Source: an uncultured Bacteroidota bacterium
Lineage (GTDB): Bacteria > Bacteroidota > Bacteroidia > Flavobacteriales > Flavobacteriaceae
Assembly: GCA_902620455.1 (NCBI GenBank)
Contig: CACNIG010000002.1
Span: 1-64,000 of the forward strand
Direction of reading: 5' to 3'
DNA length: 64,000 nucleotides
A program made the translations under genes and the position numbers. How positions within the stretch are numbered: position 1 is the stretch's first letter; every line of letters starts with the position of its first letter. Below, piece by piece: positions 1 through 9,777 of this stretch. The notes beneath the pieces are model-generated. The model was not told where the DNA came from, made no database searches, and was given only the letters and a program-made list of their open reading frames with translations.

Positions 1-629
1 TTTTCATTTTAGAGGATAATCTTAGTAATTCACTTGAAAGCTCATATAGTTTTATTGCACTTGGAGATAGTTATACAATTGGTGAGGGGGTAAATGAAAA
101 TGAAAGATGGCCTAACCAATTTGTTGATGTTGCCTACGAGAATGGTGTTGATTTTGATCAACCAATCATTATTGCTGAAACAGGTTGGAAAACATATGAT
201 TTACTTAATGCAATAAATCAAACAAATTTTACTAAAAAATATGATTATGTATCTCTTTTAATTGGAGTTAATAATCAATTTAATTCAAGGCCTATTGATG
301 AATTTGAGCAAGACTTGAATGATTTGATGGAAGAGATGAAAAAAATAAAAAAAAATGATGGAAGTATTATTATAATTTCAATTCCAGATTGGGGTTATTC
401 ACCTTTTGGTGAATCTAGTGATATGATTGATATATCAAGTCAAATTGATTTATTTAATAGTAGTTTAAGAAAATTTGCTTCTACTAATAATTTAAAATTT
501 GTTGATGTTACAGAAATCTCTAGACGAGGAATTGATGAACCGAATTTAATTGCAGGTGACAGCCTACACCCCAGTGGTATAATGTATCTAGAATGGGCTA
601 AAAAAATTTATGAAATTTGGATAGACTAG
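1..629 (+). CDS. GDSL/SGNH-family hydrolase, 5'-truncated by the window edge
   Basis: The frame is open from base 3, so the gene begins before the window; the internal ATG at 315 is not its start. SGNH hydrolase blocks are visible in order: ALGDSYTIGEG with the nucleophile Ser (bases about 57-90), the block-III oxyanion-hole segment LIGVNNQFNSRP (about 258-293), and GDSLHPSG near the C-terminus, supplying the Asp and His of the catalytic triad. The family hydrolyses ester bonds in lipids, acyl-thioesters or acetylated sugars; the substrate cannot be read here. The stop lies 10 nt inside the next frame (kynureninase), so the two are probably co-transcribed and translationally coupled. Family assignment is firm, the exact function unknown. 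Confidence 0.85.
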   Translation, partial: FILEDNLSNSLESSYSFIALGDSYTIGEGVNENERWPNQFVDVAYENGVDFDQPIIIAETGWKTYDLLNAINQTNFTKKYDYVSLLIGVNNQFNSRPIDEFEQDLNDLMEEMKKIKKNDGSIIIISIPDWGYSPFGESSDMIDISSQIDLFNSSLRKFASTNNLKFVDVTEISRRGIDEPNLIAGDSLHPSGIMYLEWAKKIYEIWID

Positions 630-1885
630 AAGAAATAGCAAAGAATTTAGATTCTAATGATAAGCTATCAAAATTCAGAGATAAATTTATTTTACCTCAG
701 GATAAAATATACCTAGATGGTAATTCTCTTGGCGTTTTAGCAAAAGACGTAATCAATGAAATTAATTATACTATTAAAGAAGAATGGGGGAACAATTTAA
801 TTTCAAGCTGGAATAAAAGTTGGATTAAACTTCCTAGGATGATTTCTCAAAAGTTAGCCTCTATAATCAAATCTAAGAAAGATGAAGTATATGTTGGTAG
901 TTCAACCTCAATTAATCTTTTTAAGCTAATTAAGAGCATCCTACAATCAAATAAAAGCATAAAGAATATCTCAACTGATAATTTGAATTTTCCCTCAGAC
1001 AAATACATATGTGAACTTATTGCTAAAGATTTTAAAATAGACTTTAATTTTTTAGACTATGGGAGTGACTTAATGGCTGATATTGAACAATTAAAAGAAT
1101 TTATTAAAGAAAAAAGAGGAATTATAGTTTTATCACATGTAGCTTTTAAAAGTTCATATAGATATCCTATCAAAGAAATTAGTAAATTCTGTAAGGATAA
1201 CAATACTATTGTCATATGGGATTTGAGTCATTCCATTGGTGCTGTTGATATAAATATGGGATTAAATCAAGTTGATTACGCCATAGGTTGTACTTACAAA
1301 TATTTAAATGGGGGGCCTGGTTCCCCTGCATTCATCTATGTTAGGGAACAAGAACTTAGAAAATTAAAATCACCTTTAAGAGGATGGTTCAGTCATGAAA
1401 AACCATTTGAGTATTCTAATGAATATAATGAATCAAATTCCATTGAAAAATTTTCAAATGGAACACCTCATATACTCTCTTTATCTACCCTAAAAACCTC
1501 ATTAGATATTACAATTGAGGCAACCACTGAGGAACTAAATATCAAATCTGCTAAACTTTTTGATTATTTTGTATCTATTTATATAGGTAAATTAAAAAAA
1601 TTAAATTTTAAGTTACTAACACCTATGGATATGAGTAATAGAGGTTCACATATTGCAATCAGTCATAAAGAGGCGTGGAGAATTTCAAAGTGTTTGATAA
1701 ATCCCATTGATAATGATAAATTAAGTATAATTATAGACTTTAGGCCTAACAATATTATACGAATAGCATTAACTCCTCTTTACACGTCCTTTGAAGATAT
1801 ATATTTAATCAGCAAAAGATTAATTAATATAGTTAATGAGGAAGAATATAGACAAAAAGATTACTCAATGGAAGGAGTAACTTAG
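617..1885 (+). CDS. kynU: kynureninase (TTG start)
   Basis: PLP enzyme cleaving L-kynurenine (or 3-hydroxykynurenine) to anthranilate (or 3-hydroxyanthranilate) and alanine, in tryptophan breakdown or the NAD branch. The 422-residue length is normal. The N-terminal segment RDKFILPQDKIYLDGNSLG is typical of the family, WDLSHS near residue 202 holds the PLP-ring Asp, and Lys228 in GCTYKYLNGGPG is the Schiff-base lysine. The start is TTG at 617, overlapping the hydrolase stop; no ATG in frame gives a full-length N-terminus. No other kynurenine-pathway gene is in the window, so the pathway branch cannot be told. It converges on yqeY with 13 bp between the stops. Confidence 0.93.
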   Translation: MDRLEEIAKNLDSNDKLSKFRDKFILPQDKIYLDGNSLGVLAKDVINEINYTIKEEWGNNLISSWNKSWIKLPRMISQKLASIIKSKKDEVYVGSSTSINLFKLIKSILQSNKSIKNISTDNLNFPSDKYICELIAKDFKIDFNFLDYGSDLMADIEQLKEFIKEKRGIIVLSHVAFKSSYRYPIKEISKFCKDNNTIVIWDLSHSIGAVDINMGLNQVDYAIGCTYKYLNGGPGSPAFIYVREQELRKLKSPLRGWFSHEKPFEYSNEYNESNSIEKFSNGTPHILSLSTLKTSLDITIEATTEELNIKSAKLFDYFVSIYIGKLKKLNFKLLTPMDMSNRGSHIAISHKEAWRISKCLINPIDNDKLSIIIDFRPNNIIRIALTPLYTSFEDIYLISKRLINIVNEEEYRQKDYSMEGVT

Positions 1886-1898
1886 GATCTTTTATAGT

Positions 1899-2351
1899 TT
1901 AACTCATTAATTTTCTTTTTACAATTTCGGCAATTATTCGTCCCTCAGCTTGACCTGAAACCTTTTCGGTTACACCTGAGATAACCTTGCCCATATCTTT
2001 CATCGATTCTGCACCAATATCTGTTATAACTGTATCAATAATTTCTGACAAATCTGACTCGCTCAATTGAGCTGGTAGAAATTCAGATATTATATTAGCT
2101 TGAGAAATTTCAACATTAGCTAGCTCATCTCTTTTTTGTTCTAAATATATTTTTGCACTATCATTCCTTTGTTTTACCATTTTTTGCAAAATTTTTAAAA
2201 TAACTGATTCCTCAATATGATCTTTTGATCCTGATTTAGTTTTTTCAATTAATATTGCTGATTTTATTGCTCTAAGAGAATCCAATCTAACATTATCTTT
2301 TTTTTTCATTGAGTCCTTTATTGACTCATTAATTTTTTCTTCTATTTTCAT
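1899..2351 (-). CDS. yqeY: GatB/YqeY domain protein
   Basis: A 150-residue YqeY-family protein. The family shares the C-terminal tail domain of the amidotransferase subunit GatB, which contacts tRNA; the function of free-standing YqeY is not established. Typical features are an N-terminal KDSMKKKDNVRLDSLRAIKSA segment and a C-terminal MKDMGKVISGV...GRIIAEIVK. It is the last gene of the dcw operon, 3 nt after ftsZ, an arrangement I recall as common in flavobacteria. Its codon use and coding density look like those of its neighbours. Confidence 0.88.
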   Translation of the reverse strand: MKIEEKINESIKDSMKKKDNVRLDSLRAIKSAILIEKTKSGSKDHIEESVILKILQKMVKQRNDSAKIYLEQKRDELANVEISQANIISEFLPAQLSESDLSEIIDTVITDIGAESMKDMGKVISGVTEKVSGQAEGRIIAEIVKRKLMS

Positions 2352-2354
2352 AAT

Positions 2355-4229
2355 TTAATCAACATTATCATGAAGATATGTATTTACGTCAGGAAAATCT
2401 AGTTTATTTTCTTCATTTAGAACTGTTTTAGAATAAGTTTCCTCACTTAGTTGTTCTAAATTATCAATTTCAATTCCCATTCTTTTGTAGGCAGGAATTT
2501 TTTCAAGATCTTCTATTGAAGAGTTGTTTTTTTTAAAAACATAATTGTATTTTTTTAAATTCTTTTTTCTGATTAAATTTTCATCATCATTATCATCATC
2601 ATGATCACCATCGCTTGAATCAATTGGCTGTTGAAATATATTATTATTTTCTTCAACTCCTTCAAGATTAATATTATCGATATCATCAACATTGTTATTT
2701 TCTAAAATCTCTTTATTTTGCTCAATATCTTGATTAAGGTCTAATTTAATGTACTCAACATCGGATTCCTCAATATTATTATCAATTTTTACATCCAATT
2801 CATTATACTCTTGATTTTTATCGTTATGATCAATATCCTCAGAAATCTCATCATCTGCATGATCTTCAAAATTATCATCTGAAAAAAGACCAAATGAAAT
2901 TTCATATGAATTATTTTCAATATCTAATGAAGGTTTTTCATCAGGAATTACATATTCTATATCATTTAACTCAATATCATTAAGATAGGTCTGTTTATTG
3001 TCTATCTCATAAAAATCAGGATGTAAAACTTCATAATCAACTTCAATGTTTCTTAAAATTTCATTTATTTCACTATCAATTTTCTTTTGTTTTGATTCTT
3101 TACCTGATATATCATAATTTTCAGCTATTTCATCATTTATATTAGATTCAATTTTTTCTTCATCTAATATTTTTTGTTCAAAAGGATGATCTTGATCCAG
3201 AGAATAAATAACTTTTTCGGTCTCTGAACTAACTAAACTATTTTGTTTTTCATCTCCAAAACCAGTTGCTATGACTGTAACTGAAATATTACTTCCTAAT
3301 TCAAGATCTTCGCCAACACCCATAATTATATTTGCGTTATTTCCAGTTTCATTCTGTATATATTCATTAATTTCTCCAATTTCATCAATAGTTATTTCCT
3401 CCGAACCAGAGACAATTAATAATAGTACATTTTTACTTCCTTCAATTTTATTATCATTTAATAATGGTGAATCTAATGCTTTTATAACTGCCTCATTAGC
3501 TCTATTGGATCCACTTGCAGTTGAGGATCCCATAATAGCAGTTCCGCTATTAGATAATACTGTTTTTGCATCTTTTAGATCTATGTTTTGAGTATAATGA
3601 TGAGTAATTACTTGTGCTACCCCCTTCGCAGCTGTCGATAGAACTTCATCAGCTTTCGAGAAACCTTCTTTAAAACCAAGATTACCGTAAACCTCTCTTA
3701 ATTTATTATTATTAATTATAATTAATGAATCTACTGATCTTTTAAGTTTTTCAAGACCTTTAATAGCTTGTAATTCTCTACTCTTTCCCTCAAAGCTAAA
3801 TGGGATAGTTACAATACCCACAGTTAAAATATCAAATTCTTTAGCCATCTCAGCAATAATAGGGGCAGCACCTGTTCCAGTACCTCCTCCCATTCCTGCT
3901 GTAATAAATAACATTTTAGTTTGGGTTTCTAGCAAGTTCTTTAATTCTTCATAGCTTTCTAATGCTGCCAGTTTCCCAATTTCTGGATTTGCACCAGCCC
4001 CTAGCCCTTCAGTTAAATTCACTCCAAGTTGAATCTTATTTGGAACTGGACTCTCCTCCAATGCTTGAGAGTCAGTATTACAAACAACAAAATCAACTCC
4101 TTTTATTCCTTGTTTATACATATAATTTACTGCATTACTTCCTCCCCCACCAATTCCCATAACTTTCATTACGTTACTTCTATTTTTTGGTAAGTCAAAA
4201 CTAAAATTTGTGTCTATATCTGTTTTCAT
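2355..4229 (-). CDS. ftsZ: cell division protein FtsZ with long acidic linker
   Basis: Tubulin-like GTPase forming the septal Z ring. The GTPase core is complete: GIGGGGSNAV near residue 26, the tubulin signature GGGTGTG at 114-120, and the T7 loop region near 200-220. At 624 residues it is far longer than E. coli FtsZ because about 280 residues after the core (roughly 325-610) form an Asp/Glu/Asn-rich, probably disordered linker. The final residues, PDVNTYLHDNVD, resemble the conserved C-terminal peptide that binds FtsA. Long linkers are usual in this phylum. It lies 15 nt downstream of ftsA in the dcw operon. Confidence 0.97.
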   Translation of the reverse strand: MKTDIDTNFSFDLPKNRSNVMKVMGIGGGGSNAVNYMYKQGIKGVDFVVCNTDSQALEESPVPNKIQLGVNLTEGLGAGANPEIGKLAALESYEELKNLLETQTKMLFITAGMGGGTGTGAAPIIAEMAKEFDILTVGIVTIPFSFEGKSRELQAIKGLEKLKRSVDSLIIINNNKLREVYGNLGFKEGFSKADEVLSTAAKGVAQVITHHYTQNIDLKDAKTVLSNSGTAIMGSSTASGSNRANEAVIKALDSPLLNDNKIEGSKNVLLLIVSGSEEITIDEIGEINEYIQNETGNNANIIMGVGEDLELGSNISVTVIATGFGDEKQNSLVSSETEKVIYSLDQDHPFEQKILDEEKIESNINDEIAENYDISGKESKQKKIDSEINEILRNIEVDYEVLHPDFYEIDNKQTYLNDIELNDIEYVIPDEKPSLDIENNSYEISFGLFSDDNFEDHADDEISEDIDHNDKNQEYNELDVKIDNNIEESDVEYIKLDLNQDIEQNKEILENNNVDDIDNINLEGVEENNNIFQQPIDSSDGDHDDDNDDENLIRKKNLKKYNYVFKKNNSSIEDLEKIPAYKRMGIEIDNLEQLSEETYSKTVLNEENKLDFPDVNTYLHDNVD

Positions 4230-4244
4230 ATTTTAAATTTTATA

Positions 4245-5531
4245 TTAATTATCAATTGTATTATCCACATTATCTATAAATTTTTTGAAACCTTCTCCCC
4301 ATTTAGTTAGAATAGTCTTTCTTTCATGATTTACTAAATCTTTTTCAGTCGTACTGGTCGTGCTTCTATTTTCTTCTGAATTCTTTTCAATTGCTTTCAT
4401 TAATAACCCTACTGCAGTTGAAAAAATAGGATTATAGTCATTTGGATCACCAGCTAAATGTTCTCCTGGAAAGCCAATTCTTGTATCCATTCCAGTAACA
4501 TATTCTGTAAGCTGTTTTAGATGCCTTAATTGACTTCCACCTCCAGTTAAGACAATACCAGCAATAAGCTTCTTTTTAGAATCCTCATGACCGTAATTTT
4601 TAATTTCTAAATATGCTTGCTCTATAATTTCAACAATTCTCGCATTGATTATTTTTGATAGTGTCTTTAGAGAAATTTCTTTAGGATCTCTACCTCTAAG
4701 TCCAGGGATAGATACTATATCTGAGTCTTTATTTTCTCCTGGCCATGCTGAACCAAATTTAATTTTTAGTTGCTCTGCTTGATTACCAATAATTGAACAT
4801 CCTTCTTTAATATCCTCGGTTATTACATTTCCTCCAAATGGAATAACAGCTGTATGCTTAATTATTCCATCTTTAAATATTGCAACATCAGTGGTTCCAC
4901 CTCCAATATCAATCAAAGCAACTCCTGCATCTTTTTCTTCTTCAGATAGAACAGCATCAGATGAAGCTAAAGGTTCAAGAGTAATATCACCCATTTGTAG
5001 TCCAGAGCTTTTAATACACCTTCCAATATTTCTTATGGATGAAACTTGTCCAACAACAATATGAAAATTAGCTTCAAGCCTACTTCCATACATACCTATC
5101 GGTTCTTTAATTTCAGATTGACCATCAACTTTAAAATCTTGAGGTAAAACATGAATTATTTCTTCACCAGGCAGCATAACTAACTTGTATACTTGGTCTA
5201 TTAACTTGTCAATATCATCTTCATTTATAACTTCATCTGGATTCTCTCTTGTAATATAATCACTGTGCTGAAGACTTCTAATATGTTGTCCTGCTATGCC
5301 TACAGCTACTTCAGAAATTTCAATATTAGATTTATTTTGAGCTTCCTCTATTGCTATTTTAATTGACTGAATAGTTTGTGTAATGTTATTCACAACACCA
5401 CGATGAACCCCAAGACTTTGAGATTTTCCGACTCCAAGTACATTTATCTTGTTGAACTGATTTTTTTCACCAACCATAGCAACAATTTTTGTTGTTCCTA
5501 TATCTAATCCAACTGAGAATGATTTATTCAT
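4245..5531 (-). CDS. ftsA: cell division protein FtsA
   Basis: Actin-like ATPase that tethers FtsZ to the membrane. Seen: the phosphate-1 motif GLDIGTTKIVA near residue 8, a phosphate-2 motif IDIGGGTTDVAIF near 207, and an adenosine motif GIVLTGGGSQL near 325. The C-terminus, KWGEGFKKFIDNV, looks like the amphipathic membrane-targeting helix. The 428-residue length is normal. It sits between ftsQ (4 nt upstream) and ftsZ in the dcw operon. Confidence 0.96.
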   Translation of the reverse strand: MNKSFSVGLDIGTTKIVAMVGEKNQFNKINVLGVGKSQSLGVHRGVVNNITQTIQSIKIAIEEAQNKSNIEISEVAVGIAGQHIRSLQHSDYITRENPDEVINEDDIDKLIDQVYKLVMLPGEEIIHVLPQDFKVDGQSEIKEPIGMYGSRLEANFHIVVGQVSSIRNIGRCIKSSGLQMGDITLEPLASSDAVLSEEEKDAGVALIDIGGGTTDVAIFKDGIIKHTAVIPFGGNVITEDIKEGCSIIGNQAEQLKIKFGSAWPGENKDSDIVSIPGLRGRDPKEISLKTLSKIINARIVEIIEQAYLEIKNYGHEDSKKKLIAGIVLTGGGSQLRHLKQLTEYVTGMDTRIGFPGEHLAGDPNDYNPIFSTAVGLLMKAIEKNSEENRSTTSTTEKDLVNHERKTILTKWGEGFKKFIDNVDNTIDN

Positions 5532-5535
5532 AATA

Positions 5536-6234
5536 TTATTTTTTTATTGCTACTAAGCGATTATTATAAACTAAGTCTATCTGTTTATAATTCATGTTAT
5601 TTATTTTTTTGGATTTATATATATAAAACCCTTTTAACATTTTTAACTTATCATTTATTTTATTTTGATTTCCTAGCCTCACATCCAATTCCAAAGTTTT
5701 AATTCTCATGTATAAATGATCTTTCTTAAACCATATTTCTTTTAATTTATTTTCAAAGAACTTATCTTTTTTAATTGCTGAGATAACATTTAAAATTTCT
5801 AGAATTTGCTGTTCAGATATATTTCCATTAATTGAAGGAAGAGAATAATTTTTAGTTTGTTCTTTTTTAAAGATATTACCATTGATGTCAACTAAACTAT
5901 TTGAATCTTTTAAATACGCAATAGGCGTCCTGTCATTAAATTTTATTCCAAGCTCATTTTTATCATTGAAATAAATATCAATATTCTCAATTGATTTTAT
6001 CTCCTTTAGTTTTGTCTCAACTTTGACTAACTCATTATTTTTTATCAAGTTTTGAAACTGTTTTTCACTTATTAAACTTTTTACAATTTCTTTATTGTCA
6101 ATAAATCCCATAGATATATACTCTATATTATCACTTTTTAAATCATAACTAGTTTCAGTATTGTAAAATGAGCTAAGTAATCCTAAAAAAACAAGCAGTG
6201 ATAATAACCCTAACATTATAATTAATCTATACAT
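5536..6234 (-). CDS. ftsQ: cell division protein FtsQ/DivIB family
   Basis: Bitopic inner-membrane septation protein that bridges early and late divisome proteins. One membrane segment (about residues 3-22, rich in Leu/Ile/Val) is followed by a periplasmic region with a POTRA-like part and a C-terminal beta domain. I start it at the ATG at 6234 (protein beginning MYRLIIML, 232 residues); a longer frame to 6282 would put 16 charged residues before the membrane anchor and overlap murC by 56 bp, against 8 bp with this start. Sequence conservation is weak, as usual for FtsQ, so position between murC and ftsA carries much of the call. Confidence 0.85.
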   Translation of the reverse strand: MYRLIIMLGLLSLLVFLGLLSSFYNTETSYDLKSDNIEYISMGFIDNKEIVKSLISEKQFQNLIKNNELVKVETKLKEIKSIENIDIYFNDKNELGIKFNDRTPIAYLKDSNSLVDINGNIFKKEQTKNYSLPSINGNISEQQILEILNVISAIKKDKFFENKLKEIWFKKDHLYMRIKTLELDVRLGNQNKINDKLKMLKGFYIYKSKKINNMNYKQIDLVYNNRLVAIKK

Positions 6235-7558
6235 TTTGAAATATTTCTTTATTAAGATTTTCTGATATGTTTCCAGCACCAAGAATTGAAATAACCTCCA
6301 TTTTTGAGTTAAGTACTATCTTTTCAATTGATTTACCATCAATTATTTTCTTCTTTGAACAATTAATTTTTTCTAATAAAATTTGTGAATTAACTCCAAT
6401 TATAGGGTTTTCTCTAGCAGGATAAATGTCTAGAAGATATACCTCATCAAATTTTGATAAAACGATTGCAAACTCATCCATGAAGTCCCTTGTTCTAGAA
6501 AAAAGATGAGGCTGAAATACAACTGCTTTCGATTTATTTTTAAAATTAGTTTGAATGGTATTAAGAACTGATTCAATTTCAGTTGGATGATGTGCATAGT
6601 CATCAATAATAACTTTATTGTCTAGTTTGTAAATATCCATTCTTCTTTCAATTCCTTTAAAATTTGAAAGAAATGGTAACAAATTTTGAATATCAATTTC
6701 TTCTATCTGATCAATTATTGATAGTGCTGCCAATACGTTCTTAAGATTATGGAGACCTATAATATTTGTTGAAATATTAGAGTAAAAATTATTAGGAGTT
6801 TTAAGATCAAATCTAATTCCATTTTCTAAAATTTTTATATTATTTACACGATAATCCGAATCGCTTTTGATTGAAAAAGAAAAATCTTTATCAATATCTA
6901 TTTCAGCATCTGTAATTAATACATCTTTTACATTATTTCTAAATAATTGAAAACTTTCAGATAAGGATTTATAGTCTCCATAAATATCAAGATGATCACT
7001 TTCAATTGAGGTAATTACAGCATAATTAGGGTTAAGATTTAAAAATGATCTATCATATTCATCGGCCTCTACAAGTATAAAGTCATTTCCCGTATTGATA
7101 TAATTTGAGTCAAAACATTTCATAATTCCTCCAATGAAAGCTTTAAAGTGTATTCCTGAGGAATGGAATAGGTGACTAATTATTGCAGTAGTGGTAGTTT
7201 TACCATGGGTTCCAGCTATAGCAATACATTTAGATTGTTTTGATATTTCACCAAGTATCTCAGATCTTTTCTGTATTTTTTTATTTCCATTAGCCCTAAA
7301 ATATTTTAAAAATATATTATCATCTGGGATAGCTGGAGTATATACAACAATTACATCATCGTTTTTCATATAATCTGGAATACTCTTAAGACTCAATTTA
7401 TTAGTTACCTCTATACCTTTTTTTTCAAGAATTTTAACTGATTTATTTTCTGATGCATCATAGCCAAGAATAGTATTTTCTTTTTCATATAAGTATTGAG
7501 CAATTGAAGACATTCCAATACCACCAATTCCTATAAAAAAATACTTATTATTAGTCAT
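6227..7558 (-). CDS. murC: UDP-N-acetylmuramate--L-alanine ligase
   Basis: Adds L-alanine to UDP-MurNAc using ATP, the first step of peptide-stem assembly in the cytoplasm. Seen: the N-terminal nucleotide-binding GIGGIGMSSIAQ, the ATP P-loop AGTHGKTTTTAII near residue 115, and the Mur-ligase C-terminal motif YAHHPTEI near 322. At 443 residues it is of normal length. It overlaps murG upstream by 8 bp and ftsQ downstream by 8 bp, implying coupled translation within the dcw operon. Confidence 0.97.
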   Translation of the reverse strand: MTNNKYFFIGIGGIGMSSIAQYLYEKENTILGYDASENKSVKILEKKGIEVTNKLSLKSIPDYMKNDDVIVVYTPAIPDDNIFLKYFRANGNKKIQKRSEILGEISKQSKCIAIAGTHGKTTTTAIISHLFHSSGIHFKAFIGGIMKCFDSNYINTGNDFILVEADEYDRSFLNLNPNYAVITSIESDHLDIYGDYKSLSESFQLFRNNVKDVLITDAEIDIDKDFSFSIKSDSDYRVNNIKILENGIRFDLKTPNNFYSNISTNIIGLHNLKNVLAALSIIDQIEEIDIQNLLPFLSNFKGIERRMDIYKLDNKVIIDDYAHHPTEIESVLNTIQTNFKNKSKAVVFQPHLFSRTRDFMDEFAIVLSKFDEVYLLDIYPARENPIIGVNSQILLEKINCSKKKIIDGKSIEKIVLNSKMEVISILGAGNISENLNKEIFQNV

Positions 7559-8642
7559 TTTTTAGATGTTTTTTTATTAAGTCTACTATATCAAATGATG
7601 CATTTGGCATAGCTATTTTTGACATATTATATGATAGATCATCCCTAAGATTTTTGTCATTTAAAAGAAGGTCCAGTTTACTTTTAAATATCAAGTCAAG
7701 ATCTTTTTCCTCAATACATATGCAAGCATCTTTTTCCTCAATACTCTTCGCATTTTTTAGTTGATGATCTTCAGCAACATTTGGAGATGGAATTAATATT
7801 GAAGGTTTTGAAACTATTGCTAACTCTGATAGTGTTAATGCACCACTACGGGCAATTATTATATCTGATGTAGAGTAAATTGAGTCTATATCTTCAATAA
7901 AGTCTGTGACAAATATCTTATCAGAATTAAAACTTTTATAGTCATTGTAATAACTCTTTCCGCATTGCCATATAATGAAGACATTCTTAGAAATTAAGAA
8001 TTCTATATTTTCTCTTATTGTTTTATTTATTTTATCTGAACCTAAACTTCCACCTAACACTGCTATTACTGTCATACTTTCTTTAATATTTAGTTTTTTT
8101 CTTTGATTAACTAAATTTTTGTATGATCTAATGGATTCTCTAATTGGATTACCTGTTTTGTATATTTTTTGTGAAGGAAAATATTTTTCCATCTTATCAT
8201 AAGCAACTGATATGTAATTAGTGTATTTAGATAGAAGTCTATTGGATATTCCTGGAAATGAATTTTGCTCCTGAATTAATGTTGGGATTCTAAATATTGA
8301 AGATACAAAGACAACAGGAAAACTTGCAAAACCTCCTGTACCAACTACAAAGTTAGGTCTAAAGCTTAAAATTATGATGATAGACTGAACTAAACTAATT
8401 ATAAGTTTAAATGGGAGTAAGATATTCTTTAAAGTGAATGACCTTTGTAATCCACTAATTAAAAGTCCATGAATTTTGTATCCATACTTTGGAATAATAT
8501 TCATTTCCATTTTTCCCCTAGCTCCAATAAACTTTATTTCTGGATTATCGAAAGATTTGTTTATTTCATTAGCAATAGATAATGCAGGGTATATATGACC
8601 ACCTGTTCCTCCCCCTGATATTATAAATCTATTTCTTGTCAT
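7551..8642 (-). CDS. murG: UDP-GlcNAc:undecaprenyl-PP-MurNAc-pentapeptide GlcNAc transferase
   Basis: Peripheral membrane glycosyltransferase (GT28) converting lipid I to lipid II. The GGGTGGHIYPALSIA loop at residues 10-24 is the diagnostic N-terminal G-loop. GTGGFASFPVV near 101 and the C-terminal donor-site motif RSGALTLSELA near 265 are also present. The 363-residue length is normal. Overlaps of 14 bp with ftsW and 8 bp with murC show tight operon packing. Confidence 0.97.
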   Translation of the reverse strand: MTRNRFIISGGGTGGHIYPALSIANEINKSFDNPEIKFIGARGKMEMNIIPKYGYKIHGLLISGLQRSFTLKNILLPFKLIISLVQSIIIILSFRPNFVVGTGGFASFPVVFVSSIFRIPTLIQEQNSFPGISNRLLSKYTNYISVAYDKMEKYFPSQKIYKTGNPIRESIRSYKNLVNQRKKLNIKESMTVIAVLGGSLGSDKINKTIRENIEFLISKNVFIIWQCGKSYYNDYKSFNSDKIFVTDFIEDIDSIYSTSDIIIARSGALTLSELAIVSKPSILIPSPNVAEDHQLKNAKSIEEKDACICIEEKDLDLIFKSKLDLLLNDKNLRDDLSYNMSKIAMPNASFDIVDLIKKHLKND

Positions 8643-9777
8643 TTTTATTTTTTATTGAAGAGCTTACACTTAGGATCATACCTAATGATATACAGGTCAT
8701 CCAAGCAGAAGATCCACCACTACTTATTAAGGGTAGATTCTGACCAGTTACTGGGATTATCTGTGTTGCTACTGATATATTTGTGAATGCTTGAGTTATT
8801 ATAAAGATCCCTAAGCCAGAGACTAATATTTTTCCAAACTTGTCTTCTGCTTTATGAGTAATAACTAGTATTCTAAAAAACATTAATATATATAATATTA
8901 TTATCAATGAACCACCAGCTATACCATACTCCTCTACAATTATTGCAAAAATAAAATCAGAATTACTCTGGGGTAAATGATTTTTCATTATACTTTTTCC
9001 AGCTCCAACACCAATTAAACCTCCATTATTTATTGCTATTTTTGCTCTTTGAATTTGATAGCTTGCATCCAAATTATCATTTGAATTGAAGTTTTCAATT
9101 CTACTAATCCACGTATCTATTCTGTTTGGAAATTGATCTGGATATGCTCTTGCTAAAAAGAAAAAGTTTGTTGAGAGAAACGCTAATATCAGAAACATTT
9201 TAAATAAATGAGTTATTGGGAACCCTGAAATAAAAAGTATTAAAATTAGTGAACCAAATATCAAAAGTGCTGACGATAGATTAGATGGTAGTATTAGGAA
9301 AATATATACAAAGATTGGAAGCCAAAGAGGTATAATCGTCTCTTTAAACTTTGTTTTTGATAAATTAGCTTTTGATAAATATCTAGCTGTGTAAGTAATT
9401 AATATAATGGCTGCTAAGGAGGAAGTTTGGAAACTTATTCCCACAAATGGAATGTCGATCCATCTGCTTGCCGCAGAACCGCCTATAATTGTTCCCTGAC
9501 TTAGTGTATACATTAATAATAATAATCCTATAGGTAATAGAATTATCGACATTCCTTTAAAAAGTTTATGAGGCACTAACTTGATTGACATCATAAGTAA
9601 AAGACCAAATAATATTACAATAAAATGTTTAACTAAATAAAAAATTGGAGAAGAGCCATCTATAACATATGAAAGATAGGAGCTAGAAGAAAAAACTGGG
9701 AAAAAAGAAAAAAGTGATAGCAATAGAATTATTACCAACAAAACTTTATCTCCAAATATTAAACTCTTTATACTCAT
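8629..9777 (-). CDS. ftsW: FtsW, SEDS-family septal peptidoglycan polymerase
   Basis: Polytopic SEDS glycosyltransferase that polymerises lipid II at the septum together with FtsI. The 382-residue protein has about ten hydrophobic segments, and near the C-terminus the family motif PVTGQNLPLISSGGSSAW. GVGAGKSIMKNHLPQSNSDFIF (about residue 255) matches the conserved extracytoplasmic loop. Position between murD and murG in the dcw operon favours FtsW over the elongation paralogue RodA. Confidence 0.95.
   Translation of the reverse strand: MSIKSLIFGDKVLLVIILLLSLFSFFPVFSSSSYLSYVIDGSSPIFYLVKHFIVILFGLLLMMSIKLVPHKLFKGMSIILLPIGLLLLMYTLSQGTIIGGSAASRWIDIPFVGISFQTSSLAAIILITYTARYLSKANLSKTKFKETIIPLWLPIFVYIFLILPSNLSSALLIFGSLILILFISGFPITHLFKMFLILAFLSTNFFFLARAYPDQFPNRIDTWISRIENFNSNDNLDASYQIQRAKIAINNGGLIGVGAGKSIMKNHLPQSNSDFIFAIIVEEYGIAGGSLIIILYILMFFRILVITHKAEDKFGKILVSGLGIFIITQAFTNISVATQIIPVTGQNLPLISSGGSSAWMTCISLGMILSVSSSIKNKNDKK

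Noticed and set aside
1886-1898. Terminator between kynU and yqeY.
   Set aside because: Thirteen bases are too few for a hairpin, and no inverted repeat is visible.
2580-2700. Run of tcatcatcatt-like triplets that resembles a repeat array.
   Set aside because: It is the Asp-rich part of the FtsZ linker and has no regular period beyond codon bias.
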